Under the pieces are notes generated by a model. It searched no databases. It was not told the DNA's origin and was given only the letters and a program-made list of their open reading frames with translations. From Chitinophagaceae bacterium (lineage in GTDB: Bacteria; Bacteroidota; Bacteroidia; Chitinophagales; Chitinophagaceae), in contig VIKJ01000052.1 in the NCBI GenBank assembly GCA_008080615.1, forward strand, positions 1,070-15,359: a DNA stretch of 14,290 bases, in the 5' to 3' direction. Below are positions 1-8,317 of this stretch, in pieces; position 1 is the first letter of the stretch, and every line of letters begins with the position of its first letter. The position numbers were made by a program, and so were the translations under genes.

Positions 1-668
1 CCTGCTGTATTGATATTACTGCCCAACGTCCAAACTGCAGGCCAGGTTCCAATACCAGCTGGCAATTTAGCCTTAACCTCTACCTTTCCATATTTAAATG
101 AAAATTTATTTTGAGTTAAAATACGGGCAGATGTATATGCGCTTCCGCTAAAGCTTTCTTTGATTGCTTTAATTTTTAATGTGCCATTAGATACAAATGC
201 ATTGTCTAAGCGATTGGTATAATACTGCAATTCATTATTACCCCAACCTCCCGAACCAGTTCCAATATCATAACCCCATTTAGAAGGGTCTGGTGCGCCT
301 GAGGCATCAAACTCATCAGAAAAAACCAAAGACAAAGAAACTGTTACAGTTATGGTAGTAGATTTAGAAATACTTTGCCCGGTGCTACTTTTGGCAATTA
401 CGTTTACGGTATAAGAACCAGATGCAGGATATTTATAGGTAACAATTCCCGATGCAACCGTTTGAAAAATACCATTTCCAAAATCGTATTCATATGTACT
501 TGCATTGGTAGCTGTTGCAGTAAAACTTACGTTTCCGCTATTGTCTGAACTTACTACAGCATTCAATGTAAGATTGGTGGGTGCTACTACTGCAGGAACA
601 GTATCCTTCTTGCCACAGGATAGTAGCAAAAAGGAACTGATCCAAACAATGCTTAATATATACTTCAT
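1..668 (-). CDS. PKD-GH16 lipoprotein, probable endo-beta-1,3-glucanase (laminarinase), 3' end outside window
   Basis: Only the first 222 residues are present; the gene runs off the left edge. The start at 668 gives MKYILSIVWISSFLLLSCGKK, a lipoprotein signal with the lipobox LLSC, so the mature protein begins at Cys18 and is probably surface exposed. Residues about 25-110 form a PKD-like beta-sandwich (YEYDFGNG, YKYPASGSYTVNVIA). From about 115 the chain matches the N-terminal half of glycoside hydrolase family 16: SDEFDASG, PDPSKWGYDIG, then WGNNELQYYTNR, and near the edge FKYGKVEVKAKLP and WPAVWTLGSN. The family's catalytic ExDxxE motif normally follows within about 20 residues, so it lies just outside the window and cannot be confirmed. 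WGNNELQYYT is typical of laminarinase-type GH16 enzymes, which cut internal beta-1,3 (or mixed beta-1,3/1,4) glucan bonds. Only 2 nt separate its start from the stop of the gene before it, so it is probably translationally coupled and the last visible gene of the PUL operon. Confidence 0.9.
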   Translation of the reverse strand, partial: MKYILSIVWISSFLLLSCGKKDTVPAVVAPTNLTLNAVVSSDNSGNVSFTATATNASTYEYDFGNGIFQTVASGIVTYKYPASGSYTVNVIAKSSTGQSISKSTTITVTVSLSLVFSDEFDASGAPDPSKWGYDIGTGSGGWGNNELQYYTNRLDNAFVSNGTLKIKAIKESFSGSAYTSARILTQNKFSFKYGKVEVKAKLPAGIGTWPAVWTLGSNINTA

Positions 669-670
669 GC

Positions 671-1567
671 CTATTTCACTCTTAATTTCTGATACCAAGA
701 ATTTCCGTCTATACCAATATTTCTCAGGCTTAACTCTGTAGCCGAAATAGCCAGTATTTCATAACTAGTTCCGCCTGTTCCAAAATTAATAATTCCATTT
801 CCAGGAACTGTAAATGCAATTCTAGTTGAATTTGCAGCAGTAGACCCGGTACTTGCGTCCATAAAACTCAGTCTTCGAGGAGCAGCAATAGACATAGCAA
901 AACAAGCATCACCACCACTAAATCCATAAAAAGCACTAGCAGCACCAATAGCAAAGGATTGTCCTTTGTTGTCGATGGTCATAGTGATATTATTATTTAC
1001 ATCTTTGCTAAAACTAATTTCATCATCATAAGCACATGCTTCTCTAGAATTTGGTCCTGCTGCATACCAGATGGGTGAAAATTCGTTTGCTGGTCCTACT
1101 CCAAAATGTCCTGGTGCACCCTTATCGGTAATCCAGGTTTTAGCCGATCCACCAGTTAAAGCGGCAACAATATTTGCAGGAATTTCAAATGCTACAAACA
1201 CGGTTATCTTTTTACTGATAGTACTTATTGCTCCACCCGTACCTACTGCATTAATGGTAACCATATAATCGTTGGTACCCGGTGTAGTGTACTTGTAGGT
1301 AATAGAACCACTTGGAACTACCTGGGTTTTTCCGTCACCAAAATCTATATTATAGGTAAGTGCATTGGCAGCGGTAGTTTTTATAGTTACCGTACCAGTA
1401 CCGTTTCCGTTAGGGTTGCTTGCATCTACACCGGCTATTGTTGTAGTTAGTGTTAATGCACTAGGAACTTTTACAGCCCCAAAATTGTAATCTGTTTTTT
1501 TACATCCCGAAATCCATAACTGGGTAATCAGTAGTACTACAGATAATTTAGTGATATACTTAAACAT
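671..1567 (-). CDS. PKD-domain surface lipoprotein of the glucan PUL (SusF-position), C-terminal domain unrecognised
   Basis: This 298-residue protein begins with a lipoprotein signal (MFKYITKLSVVLLITQLWISGC, lipobox ISGC) and has Lys-Lys after the lipidated Cys. Residues about 40-125 are PKD-like: NIDFGDGKTQ, YKYTTPGTNDYMVTINAVG. The remaining 170 residues form a compact domain rich in Gly and aromatics, with APGHFGVGPA, SPIWYAAG, YDDEISF and a C-terminal SWYQKLRVK. I do not recognise a catalytic motif in it. Similar PKD lipoproteins sit beside GH16 genes in other Bacteroidota beta-glucan loci, so I infer a glucan-binding role at the cell surface, analogous to SusE/SusF. The gap to the upstream gene is 18 nt and to the GH16 gene 2 nt, which places it firmly in the operon. 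It could instead be a divergent hydrolase, but nothing visible supports that. Confidence 0.8.
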   Translation of the reverse strand: MFKYITKLSVVLLITQLWISGCKKTDYNFGAVKVPSALTLTTTIAGVDASNPNGNGTGTVTIKTTAANALTYNIDFGDGKTQVVPSGSITYKYTTPGTNDYMVTINAVGTGGAISTISKKITVFVAFEIPANIVAALTGGSAKTWITDKGAPGHFGVGPANEFSPIWYAAGPNSREACAYDDEISFSKDVNNNITMTIDNKGQSFAIGAASAFYGFSGGDACFAMSIAAPRRLSFMDASTGSTAANSTRIAFTVPGNGIINFGTGGTSYEILAISATELSLRNIGIDGNSWYQKLRVK

Positions 1568-1585
1568 ATAATTTGTTTTATGCTT

Positions 1586-3658
1586 TTAAAAAAGATTGAT
1601 ATCATCAAAATAGAACGTGAAATTAGAACTTCCATCGCCCACTGTTCCTAGTTCAAAGATCAATACGATCTTATGATAGCTATTTGCAGTATTGATAGTG
1701 CTATAATCGAATGTAAGTTCTTCCCAGCCATTAGCAACTGTTGTGGTCACTTCTTTTTCAAAGTTCAACGCTCCATTGGTTGCATTTTCTACTTTCAATA
1801 ATACCTTGGCACCAACACGAGGAGAATACACTTTCATTTTAAAAGTTTTCTTAGCAAAATCTATAGGTCCTGCCAACTCTATAAATGATCCTCCCCAAGG
1901 TTGTCCTGCACTCTTAACCATTTTACCTACTTTGTTGCTGGCATTAATTCCAGTTTTAAATGGATTATCTACAACAGTAGCTCCACCACCATCAAAATTG
2001 GTAAACGTATAAGTAAGTGCTGAGTTTTCAAAATTCAAAGGCAAGCTAACCGATGCTGTTACATTGGTACTTAAATATTGTACATCATCCCAATAAAACA
2101 CTTTTCCATTTCCCGCATTTCCAAAATCAAAGAAAATAGATGCTTTATTGTAAGTGTATGCTGCATTGATGGCGGCCGTTCCTACTACTTGATTTTTAAA
2201 ATCAAAAATTAAGTTTTCCCATGCATTACCTACTGTTGTATTCACATCTGTTTCAACAGATTTAGTATTGTCATTGGCATCTTCAATTTTTAAACGAATT
2301 TTTAAACCAGCAGATGGAGAATACACACGTACACTCATTTGAGAAGTAGTTGTGTTTATTGGAATAGCTCTTGCAAAACCTGAAGGAGTTCCAATAGTTG
2401 TACCTGCCCAAACCTCAGCTCCATTTGGCTTGGTGGTTTTCTTTACCTTATTGGCAGAATTGGTAGGGTCTACATCATCTGCTGTTGCATTGTTTCCAAA
2501 ATCGGTAACAGTATAGTTCGTTCCTGCTACATCAAATGTTACCGGAAGATCAATTTGATTGCTAGGCATTGTTGCCGCTAATTGTATATCGTCAAATAAG
2601 AAAGTGAAATTAGGAGAGCCATCACCAACTGTTCCCAATTCAAAAATCAATACAATATTGTTGTACACATTGGCTGTGTTGATAGTGCTAAAATCAAATC
2701 CAATTTCTTCCCAAGCATTGGCTACTGTTGTAGTTCTTTCTTTTTCAAAATTAATTGCTCCATTACCAGCATTTTCAACTTTCAACAACACTTTTGCACC
2801 CACTCTAGGAGAATATACTTTCATCCTGAATATTTTGTTGGTGCTAAAGTCTATTGGAGCACTCAAAGGCATAACGGAACCACCCCAAGGTTGTCCTGCT
2901 CCTTTAATCATTCTACCAACTTTTGCACTGGTATTGATACCACCGCTTTGTGGGTTGGCAATTACACTAGCATTACCACCATCAAAATTGTTAAACACAT
3001 AGTTGATTGTAGTTGATTCGAATGTTACCGGCAAAAGTACAGGGTCTACAATGGTAACTACTTTTGTGTATTCTGTTTTTGCTGCTCCACCACTTAATGC
3101 CACTACTTTAACAGTATAAACTCCGGTAGCTGCATAAACATGGCTCACCGTTTGTCCTTCGTTAAAATTAGCAGGTACTTCGTTTGGAACATCTCCAAAA
3201 TAAACTTGAAAAAAAGTTTCGTACAATGCTTTTGCACCTACGTTTACTTTAAAATTATTGCTTGCATCAATTCCTACTGTTGCTTCTAAATTTTCTGGTG
3301 CACGAAAAGTAACAGTAAGTTGCTGTGTTTTTTCAGTGGTTTTACCAGCAATATTATACGCAACCAATTTTACATTAAATACTCCTTCTTTATAAGTATG
3401 GGTAGTACTTTTTCCTGCAGCTACTTTGGCTGGAGTGGTTGTGGCGTCTCCATAATATACATCATAAGACACCGCACCTTCTCCATTGGGGGTAATTGTA
3501 ACTAAACCAGTATTGTCTTGCGTTATAGTAAACAACGCACTTAATTTATCAGGAACCGTAGCTGCATCTACAAAGGAAGTATCCGTATATTCCTTTTTGC
3601 AACCAGTGAAAAGCAATCCCACCAGTACTGCGCTCATTAGATAGTTAAATATTTTCAT
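1586..3658 (-). CDS. SusE-position multi-domain surface glycan-binding lipoprotein: two PKD-like and three carbohydrate-binding-like modules
   Basis: The chosen start at 3658 gives a 690-residue lipoprotein beginning MKIFNYLMSAVLVGLLFTGCKK (lipobox FTGC). An in-frame ATG at 3691 would add 11 residues before the signal peptide and overlap susD, so it is rejected. Two PKD/Ig-like modules occupy about 35-115 and 120-205 (YDVYYGDA, HTYKEGVFNVKLVAYN; FQVYFGDV, HVYAATGVYTVKVVA). Three beta-sandwich modules follow at about 207-358 (A), 365-530 (B) and 537-690 (C). Each begins with LPVTF/LPLNF and ends in DDIQL, DDVQY or DDINL, like CBM4/9-type galactose-binding folds. A and C share long identical runs (MKVYSPRVGAKVLLKVENA, LIFELGTVGDG), while B is much more diverged. 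No hydrolase motif is visible. The position after susC/susD, the lipoprotein anchor and the repeated modules indicate a surface protein that captures glucan chains for SusCD. The gap after the susD stop is 22 nt. Confidence 0.85.
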   Translation of the reverse strand: MKIFNYLMSAVLVGLLFTGCKKEYTDTSFVDAATVPDKLSALFTITQDNTGLVTITPNGEGAVSYDVYYGDATTTPAKVAAGKSTTHTYKEGVFNVKLVAYNIAGKTTEKTQQLTVTFRAPENLEATVGIDASNNFKVNVGAKALYETFFQVYFGDVPNEVPANFNEGQTVSHVYAATGVYTVKVVALSGGAAKTEYTKVVTIVDPVLLPVTFESTTINYVFNNFDGGNASVIANPQSGGINTSAKVGRMIKGAGQPWGGSVMPLSAPIDFSTNKIFRMKVYSPRVGAKVLLKVENAGNGAINFEKERTTTVANAWEEIGFDFSTINTANVYNNIVLIFELGTVGDGSPNFTFLFDDIQLAATMPSNQIDLPVTFDVAGTNYTVTDFGNNATADDVDPTNSANKVKKTTKPNGAEVWAGTTIGTPSGFARAIPINTTTSQMSVRVYSPSAGLKIRLKIEDANDNTKSVETDVNTTVGNAWENLIFDFKNQVVGTAAINAAYTYNKASIFFDFGNAGNGKVFYWDDVQYLSTNVTASVSLPLNFENSALTYTFTNFDGGGATVVDNPFKTGINASNKVGKMVKSAGQPWGGSFIELAGPIDFAKKTFKMKVYSPRVGAKVLLKVENATNGALNFEKEVTTTVANGWEELTFDYSTINTANSYHKIVLIFELGTVGDGSSNFTFYFDDINLF
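1590..2045 (-). repeat. Intragenic repeat copy C (carbohydrate-binding-like module)
   Basis: The third beta-sandwich module of the SusE-position lipoprotein. It is clearly homologous in DNA and protein to the copy at about 2580-3040. The shared protein blocks include GQPWGGS, PRVGAKVLLKVENA and IVLIFELGTVGDGS. Boundaries are approximate. Confidence 0.75.
2580..3040 (-). repeat. Intragenic repeat copy A (carbohydrate-binding-like module)
   Basis: The first beta-sandwich module of the same protein and the partner of the copy at about 1590-2045. The copies are in direct orientation, about 1 kb apart, with a more diverged third module between them. This points to a module duplication after the three-module layout existed, or to gene conversion between the outer copies. 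Boundaries are approximate. Confidence 0.75.
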
Positions 3659-3680
3659 TTTGAAATTTTTGTTGGGTTGA

Positions 3681-5124
3681 TTAATAGCCACTGTTTTGAG
3701 TTAAGCCAGAAATTTCTACTTCCTGTTGTGGAATTGGAAACACTTCATGTTTACCAGCCCTAAATCCAGTAATTTTTGTTACTGCTTGGCCTGTTCTAAC
3801 TAAATCAAAAAAGCGATCTCCTTCCATAGCCAGTTCTAATCGGCGCTCATTCCAAATAGCATCTCTTAATCCAGTACCGCTTGCGCTGATATTATTTGTA
3901 GTATTTCCAAATGCACGCTCTCTTACTCTGTTTAAATAACCCAAAGCTTTTGCATCATTAGGTGTAGTAGATCTATTAAATGCTTCTGCAGCCATCAACA
4001 ATACATCCGAATAGCGAATGATTCTAAAGTTATTGGTGTAGTTTAATTCTAACTGTCCAGAAGTTTCTCCTTTACGAGGCAGGTACTTTTGATTATACAA
4101 ACCTGTATTCTTATAAGGCGCTACTTGATAGGTAATATTTAAAGCAGGATTTGCTGTTTTATATGCTTCAATATCTAAAACAGTTGCACTTTTACGCTGA
4201 TCGCCTGCAGTATAAGCTGCTGCTAAATTTTGGGTAGGTAAATTAGTACTCCAACCGGCTGCATATGGCATTGCACCACTTCCATTTAATCCACGTACAC
4301 CACATTGTTGAACTGCATAGTTACCTTGTCCTCTGGTTGCTCCACCCCAATTATAATAAGGTGAGTTATTACTATATTGAATTTCAAATACCGACTCTGC
4401 TCCATTTTCTCCACTAGCTAAAAACATAGAACTATAATTGCTAACCAATGAAAATGCATTGGCAGTAATCACTGATTCTAATGCAGTAGCAGCAGCATCA
4501 AATTTATTTTGATACAGCAATACTTTTCCTAATAAAGCTTGAGCCGCATATTTTGTAATTCTTCCTTTTTGCCTTAGCTGCTCTTGATAAAGCTTTTGAA
4601 TCTGATAAGCCTAAACGCTTATCTACAAACAAAGGCACATCACCAAAAAATTTCACTAGCGTAAAATAATAATAGGCTCTTAAAAAATATACTTCACCAT
4701 ACATGGCGTCTTTACCTGCAAAGCTTACAGTAGTACCTGCAAGATTGGTGGTTTTATACTGCGTCATATAATTAGCACGATTCACTCCTTCGTATGCACT
4801 TGTCCAAAGTTCTTGTAATGTACTATTGATAGGTGTATGGATATAGTCATCTATTTGTTGCAAGCTCAAAACGTCCGATGCATTCTCTCCACCAGATACT
4901 GCATTGTCCGATGCAATTTCGCCAACCACAACTGCTTGGTTTAACCACTGCAATGGCGTGTAAACACTAATTAGCATGGTTCTGTAATCAGATTCTGATT
5001 TTAAATATTCTTTTTCGGTAATTACATAATCCTCTTTAGGATTATAATCTACCCACTTAGAACAAGAAACGGTTAGCATGGTGATTAACGCCAAGCTAAA
5101 CAGTATATAATTAAATTTTTTCAT
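3681..5124 (-). pseudogene. susD: SusD/RagB-family nutrient-binding lipoprotein, interrupted by a frame change with probable internal deletion
   Basis: SusD proteins are alpha-helical (TPR-rich) lipoproteins that cap the SusC barrel and bind glycan at the surface. The N-terminal part (5124 to about 4572) starts MKKFNYILFSLALITMLTVSC (lipobox TVSC) and carries SusD hallmarks: LWTSAYEGVNRANYM and GEVYFLRAYYYFTLVKFFGDVPLF. An upstream in-frame ATG at 5160 lies inside susC and is rejected. After DSKALSRAAKA this frame goes out of phase and stops at 4504. The C-terminal part continues in the next frame from about 4571 (QKGRITKYAAQALLGKVLLYQ) to the stop at 3681. It holds the conserved block LRDAIWNERRLELAMEGDR, FFDLVRTG, the FPIPQQE motif and the terminal LTQNSGY. 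SusD relatives normally carry about 20-25 more residues, an EVYxxIxxDL-type helix, between the two sides of the junction. This suggests a small deletion of length not divisible by three, not just one miscalled base. The gene may be inactivated in this strain, or the assembly may be wrong here. Confidence 0.85.
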
Positions 5125-5143
5125 GGTCTTCAATTTGTTTAGG

Positions 5144-8100
5144 TTAGAGTTTAATATCAAGTCCTACGGAAAAAGTTCTTGCTTGTGGATATGCACCACG
5201 ATCAACTCCTGTATCTAGAATTCCTCCCGCAATTTCAGGATCAAATCCGGTGTACTTGGTAAATGTGAATGCATTTCTAACCTGTACATATACATGTAAT
5301 CTGCTGAACATTTTCTTTACTGCTTGTGAAGTAAAAGTGTAACCCAATTGTATATTCTTAATTTTTACAAATGAACCATCTTCTACATAACGATCACTCA
5401 CACGAATATTGCTGTTGGCATCTGTAAATGAATAACGAGGATATCTTGAATCATTAGTAGAACCTTCACCTGTCCAACGTGCAAGTACTTCTCTAGATTT
5501 ATTAGAGTAGTTGGCATTTCGCTCATACGCTTTATAAATATCATTACCTATAGAAGCGTAAGTGAACACGTTCAAATCAAAATTTTTGTACTCTAAGTTC
5601 AAGTTCCATCCCATAGTAAATGTTGGAAAAGGATCACCGATTTTTACGCGATCATTTGCATTGATTACACCATCACCGTTTACATCAACAAAACGAATAT
5701 CGCCTGGTACTGCGCCCGATTGAGTTGGTGCTGCTGTAATTTCAGCTGCGTTCTGAAAAATGCCCATGGTTTTATATCCGTAGAAATAACCAGGTGATGC
5801 ACCTTTTTCAAAAACAGTAACACTTTGGCTTTGTCCATTAAAATAATAACCACCCAAAATTTTTGCAGTACCATCATTGTTAGTAGCGGTTACTTCATTT
5901 TTAGCTGTAGTAAAAGTTATGGTTGATCCTAGTTTTAATTTATTAGCAAAAACATTATTATAACTTAAGCTAAGGTCTAAACCACTACTTTTTGTAGAAC
6001 CAATATTAGCAGTAGGAATAGGCACAGTTCCTAAATACAAAGAAGCAGAAGGAGTGAATAACAAACCATCTACATTCTTCTGAAAATAATCTACACTTAA
6101 ATTTAATTTTCTTCCTAAGAAAGCCGCATCAAATCCAAAATTTGCTTGCAATTGTTTTTCCCAACGCAATGCATTATTTGCAGCAGATGCTACAGTAGAA
6201 CCAGGATAAAATACATCTCCAAAATTATATCCATTGCTATTGGCAGTTGGTCCATAACTTGGTCCGCCTGTTACAATTGATACATATTGTGGGTTTACAT
6301 TTTCATTTCCTATTGAACCATAACTACCTCTTATTTTTAAATAATCAAATATTTTAGATTTAAAAAAGTCTTCATATCTGTTATCAGAACCAAATGCATA
6401 AGAACCATCTCTTCTTGCTGTAAAAGAAGCCAAGTACTTATCATTATAATCGTAGTTGATTCTAGTAAAATAAGAAAGATTTCTTCTAAAATATTGATAA
6501 TAGTATCCTGTTAATGCATTTGTATTGGTGGCAGAATTGTTACCAGTTGCTGCAGTAAAATCTGCAAATTCCCAAGAATTAAAAGGAACATCTTGTCTTG
6601 TTGCTCCAGCAGCATTTCCAGAAACCTTAGCCACACTCATTCCCAATACAGTTTCAAAATTGTGATCGTTCTTTATTTTAAAATTGTAGTTGCCAAATGT
6701 TTCCCAGGTATAATTAAAGTTGCTGGTTTTTTCATGACCAACACTATTAAATCTACCCGATACAGTAGAACCGTCTGCATTCATTGAATTCTCTACATTC
6801 AAAGGACCATAAAATACTAATGGTGTAAAGCTCTTTGCATTACCATCGTATTTAGTATAACCAAAACGAGTAGTTAACTTTAGGCTTTTTAGTACATCGT
6901 ATTGCAATTCGAACTTAAAGATCTCTGATAATAACAGATTACTAAATCCATATTGGCCTACTGTATTAGCAACCGTATTATTTACAGTTACTGTAGGATC
7001 AAAATTGATAGCACTTCCTATTACACTATTAAAAGAGTTTTCTTGAACACCCTTACTATTTAATGTAACAGCAGTTGTATTAACTAAAAATTTTACTTTA
7101 GAACTTAAATCAAAGCTAAGATTAGCTGTAAAGTTTCCACGGCTGTAGCGGCTTTTACTGTCTCCGCCAACAATACCACCCTGATCTACATAACCTCCAC
7201 TTAAGAAATAAGTCATTTTATCACTTCCTCCTCTTGCAGAAATCGAATGTGTTTGAAAAGAGGCATTCTTAAATATTTCATTTTGCCAATTGGTTCCCAC
7301 TCCCAATTTGCTCAGGTCGGTAAAAATTACCGGACCACCTGCAACTGTGCTACCCTCATTAATCATAGCTCCATATTCTGAAGCGTTTAATACTCCGATG
7401 GTATTTACTACTTGTTGAACACCAAAATTGGTATTTACATTAATATCTGTCTTTTGATTTCTTCTACCGTTTTTAGTAGTTACAACAATTACACCATTAC
7501 CACCCTTTACTCCATAAATGGCAGTAGTAGCTGCATCTTTTAAAACGTTAATCGATTCTATATCTGCCGCATTGATCGAATTAAAATCAGTTAATGTTTG
7601 GGGAACTCCATCAATAATTACTACAGGATCGGTACCTGAGAAAGAAGGAATACCGCGAATTAATACAGTAGGTTTAGATCCGGGGCTACCACTTTGGATT
7701 ACGTTTACACCCGATGCTCTACCTTGAAGGGCTTCTTCGGTTCTTACTGGCTTCAATTTTTCTATATCATCGCTTTTTACAGTTGATATAGCTCCCGAAA
7801 CCTTGGTTATTTTTTGGGTACCATAACCTATCACTATTACATCACCCAAACTATTGGCCGAGCTTTCCATGGCAATAGAAATGGTTGCAGCTCCAGTTAA
7901 TGTGCTTCTTACAGTTTCAAAACCGGTAAATGTTACTACTAATACTGCCCCTTTATCGGCTTTGATGGTAAAACCACCCTGAGCATCTGATACGGTAGCG
8001 GATTTTGTTCCTTGAACGGTAATAGAAGCTCCAGCAAGCGCTTCTCCCGTAGTTTTATTGGTTACTTTTCCGGAAACAGCTGTTTGCTGGGCCCGAGCCT

Positions 8101-8158
8101 GCTGTAGAAAACTACCTATAGTTACAAGTAGGCATAGCAGTAGAAATTTTAATCTCAT
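5144..8158 (-). CDS. susC: SusC/RagA-family TonB-dependent outer-membrane glycan transporter
   Basis: The protein is 1004 residues, a normal length for SusC. The start at 8158 gives a signal peptide (MRLKFLLLCLLVTIGSFLQQARAQ). Residues about 27-100 are the carboxypeptidase-regulatory-like Ig domain (VSGKVTNKTTGEALAGASI, VTFTGFETV). VIVIGYGTQK at about 106-115 is the usual link into the plug domain (about 115-232), with LQGRASGVNV, VLIRGIPSFSG, PVVIIDGVP and LKDAATTAIYGVKGGNGVI. The rest is the 22-strand barrel, ending in the aromatic-rich strand ARTFSVGLDIKL. It would import oligosaccharides into the periplasm with energy from TonB-ExbBD, with SusD as its lid. It is the first gene of the minus-strand operon and is separated by 19 nt from the interrupted susD. 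The GH16 gene downstream suggests that the substrate is a beta-1,3-glucan; that is an inference from context, not from SusC itself. No Shine-Dalgarno sequence precedes the start, as is common in Bacteroidota. Confidence 0.95.
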   Translation of the reverse strand: MRLKFLLLCLLVTIGSFLQQARAQQTAVSGKVTNKTTGEALAGASITVQGTKSATVSDAQGGFTIKADKGAVLVVTFTGFETVRSTLTGAATISIAMESSANSLGDVIVIGYGTQKITKVSGAISTVKSDDIEKLKPVRTEEALQGRASGVNVIQSGSPGSKPTVLIRGIPSFSGTDPVVIIDGVPQTLTDFNSINAADIESINVLKDAATTAIYGVKGGNGVIVVTTKNGRRNQKTDINVNTNFGVQQVVNTIGVLNASEYGAMINEGSTVAGGPVIFTDLSKLGVGTNWQNEIFKNASFQTHSISARGGSDKMTYFLSGGYVDQGGIVGGDSKSRYSRGNFTANLSFDLSSKVKFLVNTTAVTLNSKGVQENSFNSVIGSAINFDPTVTVNNTVANTVGQYGFSNLLLSEIFKFELQYDVLKSLKLTTRFGYTKYDGNAKSFTPLVFYGPLNVENSMNADGSTVSGRFNSVGHEKTSNFNYTWETFGNYNFKIKNDHNFETVLGMSVAKVSGNAAGATRQDVPFNSWEFADFTAATGNNSATNTNALTGYYYQYFRRNLSYFTRINYDYNDKYLASFTARRDGSYAFGSDNRYEDFFKSKIFDYLKIRGSYGSIGNENVNPQYVSIVTGGPSYGPTANSNGYNFGDVFYPGSTVASAANNALRWEKQLQANFGFDAAFLGRKLNLSVDYFQKNVDGLLFTPSASLYLGTVPIPTANIGSTKSSGLDLSLSYNNVFANKLKLGSTITFTTAKNEVTATNNDGTAKILGGYYFNGQSQSVTVFEKGASPGYFYGYKTMGIFQNAAEITAAPTQSGAVPGDIRFVDVNGDGVINANDRVKIGDPFPTFTMGWNLNLEYKNFDLNVFTYASIGNDIYKAYERNANYSNKSREVLARWTGEGSTNDSRYPRYSFTDANSNIRVSDRYVEDGSFVKIKNIQLGYTFTSQAVKKMFSRLHVYVQVRNAFTFTKYTGFDPEIAGGILDTGVDRGAYPQARTFSVGLDIKL

Positions 8159-8203
8159 AATGCAATCGTTTTGGTGAATGAAAATGCCGTTGATTTAACA
8201 ACA

Positions 8204-8211
8204 TAAAACTA
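8204..8211 (-). promoter_or_regulatory. Possible -7 box of the susC operon promoter
   Basis: Read on the minus strand this is TAGTTTTA, a 7-of-8 match to the Bacteroidota -7 consensus TAnnTTTG. It would give a leader of about 40 nt before the susC start. No convincing -33 TTG lies at the usual distance; the nearest is 13 nt away. This would fit a promoter that depends on an activator bound just upstream, where three CTACATCA-like elements lie. An exact TAGTTTTG match also occurs at 8302-8309 on the minus strand, but it is part of the repeat array and would leave a leader of about 137 nt. Confidence 0.3.
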
Positions 8212-8218
8212 TTTCCAT

Positions 8219-8314
8219 CTACATCAACGAAAGAATAAAATGCCACATCATTACTACATCATAAAATATAATAGATTGATTTATAATGAAATAGGCTACA
8301 TCAAAACTACATCA
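8219..8314. promoter_or_regulatory. Array of five CTACATCA elements, candidate operator of the PUL regulator
   Basis: Five direct copies of the octamer CYACATCA lie at 8219-8226, 8243-8250 (CCACATCA), 8254-8261, 8296-8303 and 8307-8314. Start-to-start distances are 24, 11, 42 and 11 bp. The two pairs with 11-bp spacing place half-sites on the same face of the helix about one turn apart, and 42 bp is about four turns. Such tandem direct repeats are typical of dimeric or cooperative activators. The array lies between the divergent susC and regulator starts, with three copies closer to susC and two next to the regulator start. I infer that the neighbouring LuxR-type regulator binds here, activates susC and perhaps controls itself. 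Confidence 0.6.
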
Positions 8315-8317
8315 TTA

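Noticed and set aside
2559..3002. Long plus-strand open frame opposite the SusE-position gene
   Set aside because: It is the antisense shadow of the repeated modules; a similar shadow appears opposite the second repeat copy at 1743-2012, and there is no start context or recognisable domain.
3659..3691. Upstream ATG at 3691 as the start of the SusE-position lipoprotein
   Set aside because: It would put 11 polar residues before the signal peptide and overlap the susD stop; 3658 leaves a normal 22-nt gap.
4560..4580. Programmed ribosomal frameshift joining the two susD halves at the run of five A's
   Set aside because: The shift needed is +1, not the -1 seen at A-rich slippery sites, and the run is too short to match A-AAA-AAG. 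SusD proteins do not use recoding, and about 20-25 expected residues are also missing, which a frameshift event would not explain.
5125..5160. Upstream ATG at 5160 as the start of susD
   Set aside because: It adds 12 residues ahead of a clean lipoprotein signal and overlaps the susC stop. The ATG at 5124 gives MKKFNYILFSLALITMLTVSC directly.
8188..8203. Small inverted repeat GTTG...CAAC in the susC leader as a riboswitch or operator
   Set aside because: Only four base pairs with a six-base loop; too weak to claim in AT-rich DNA.
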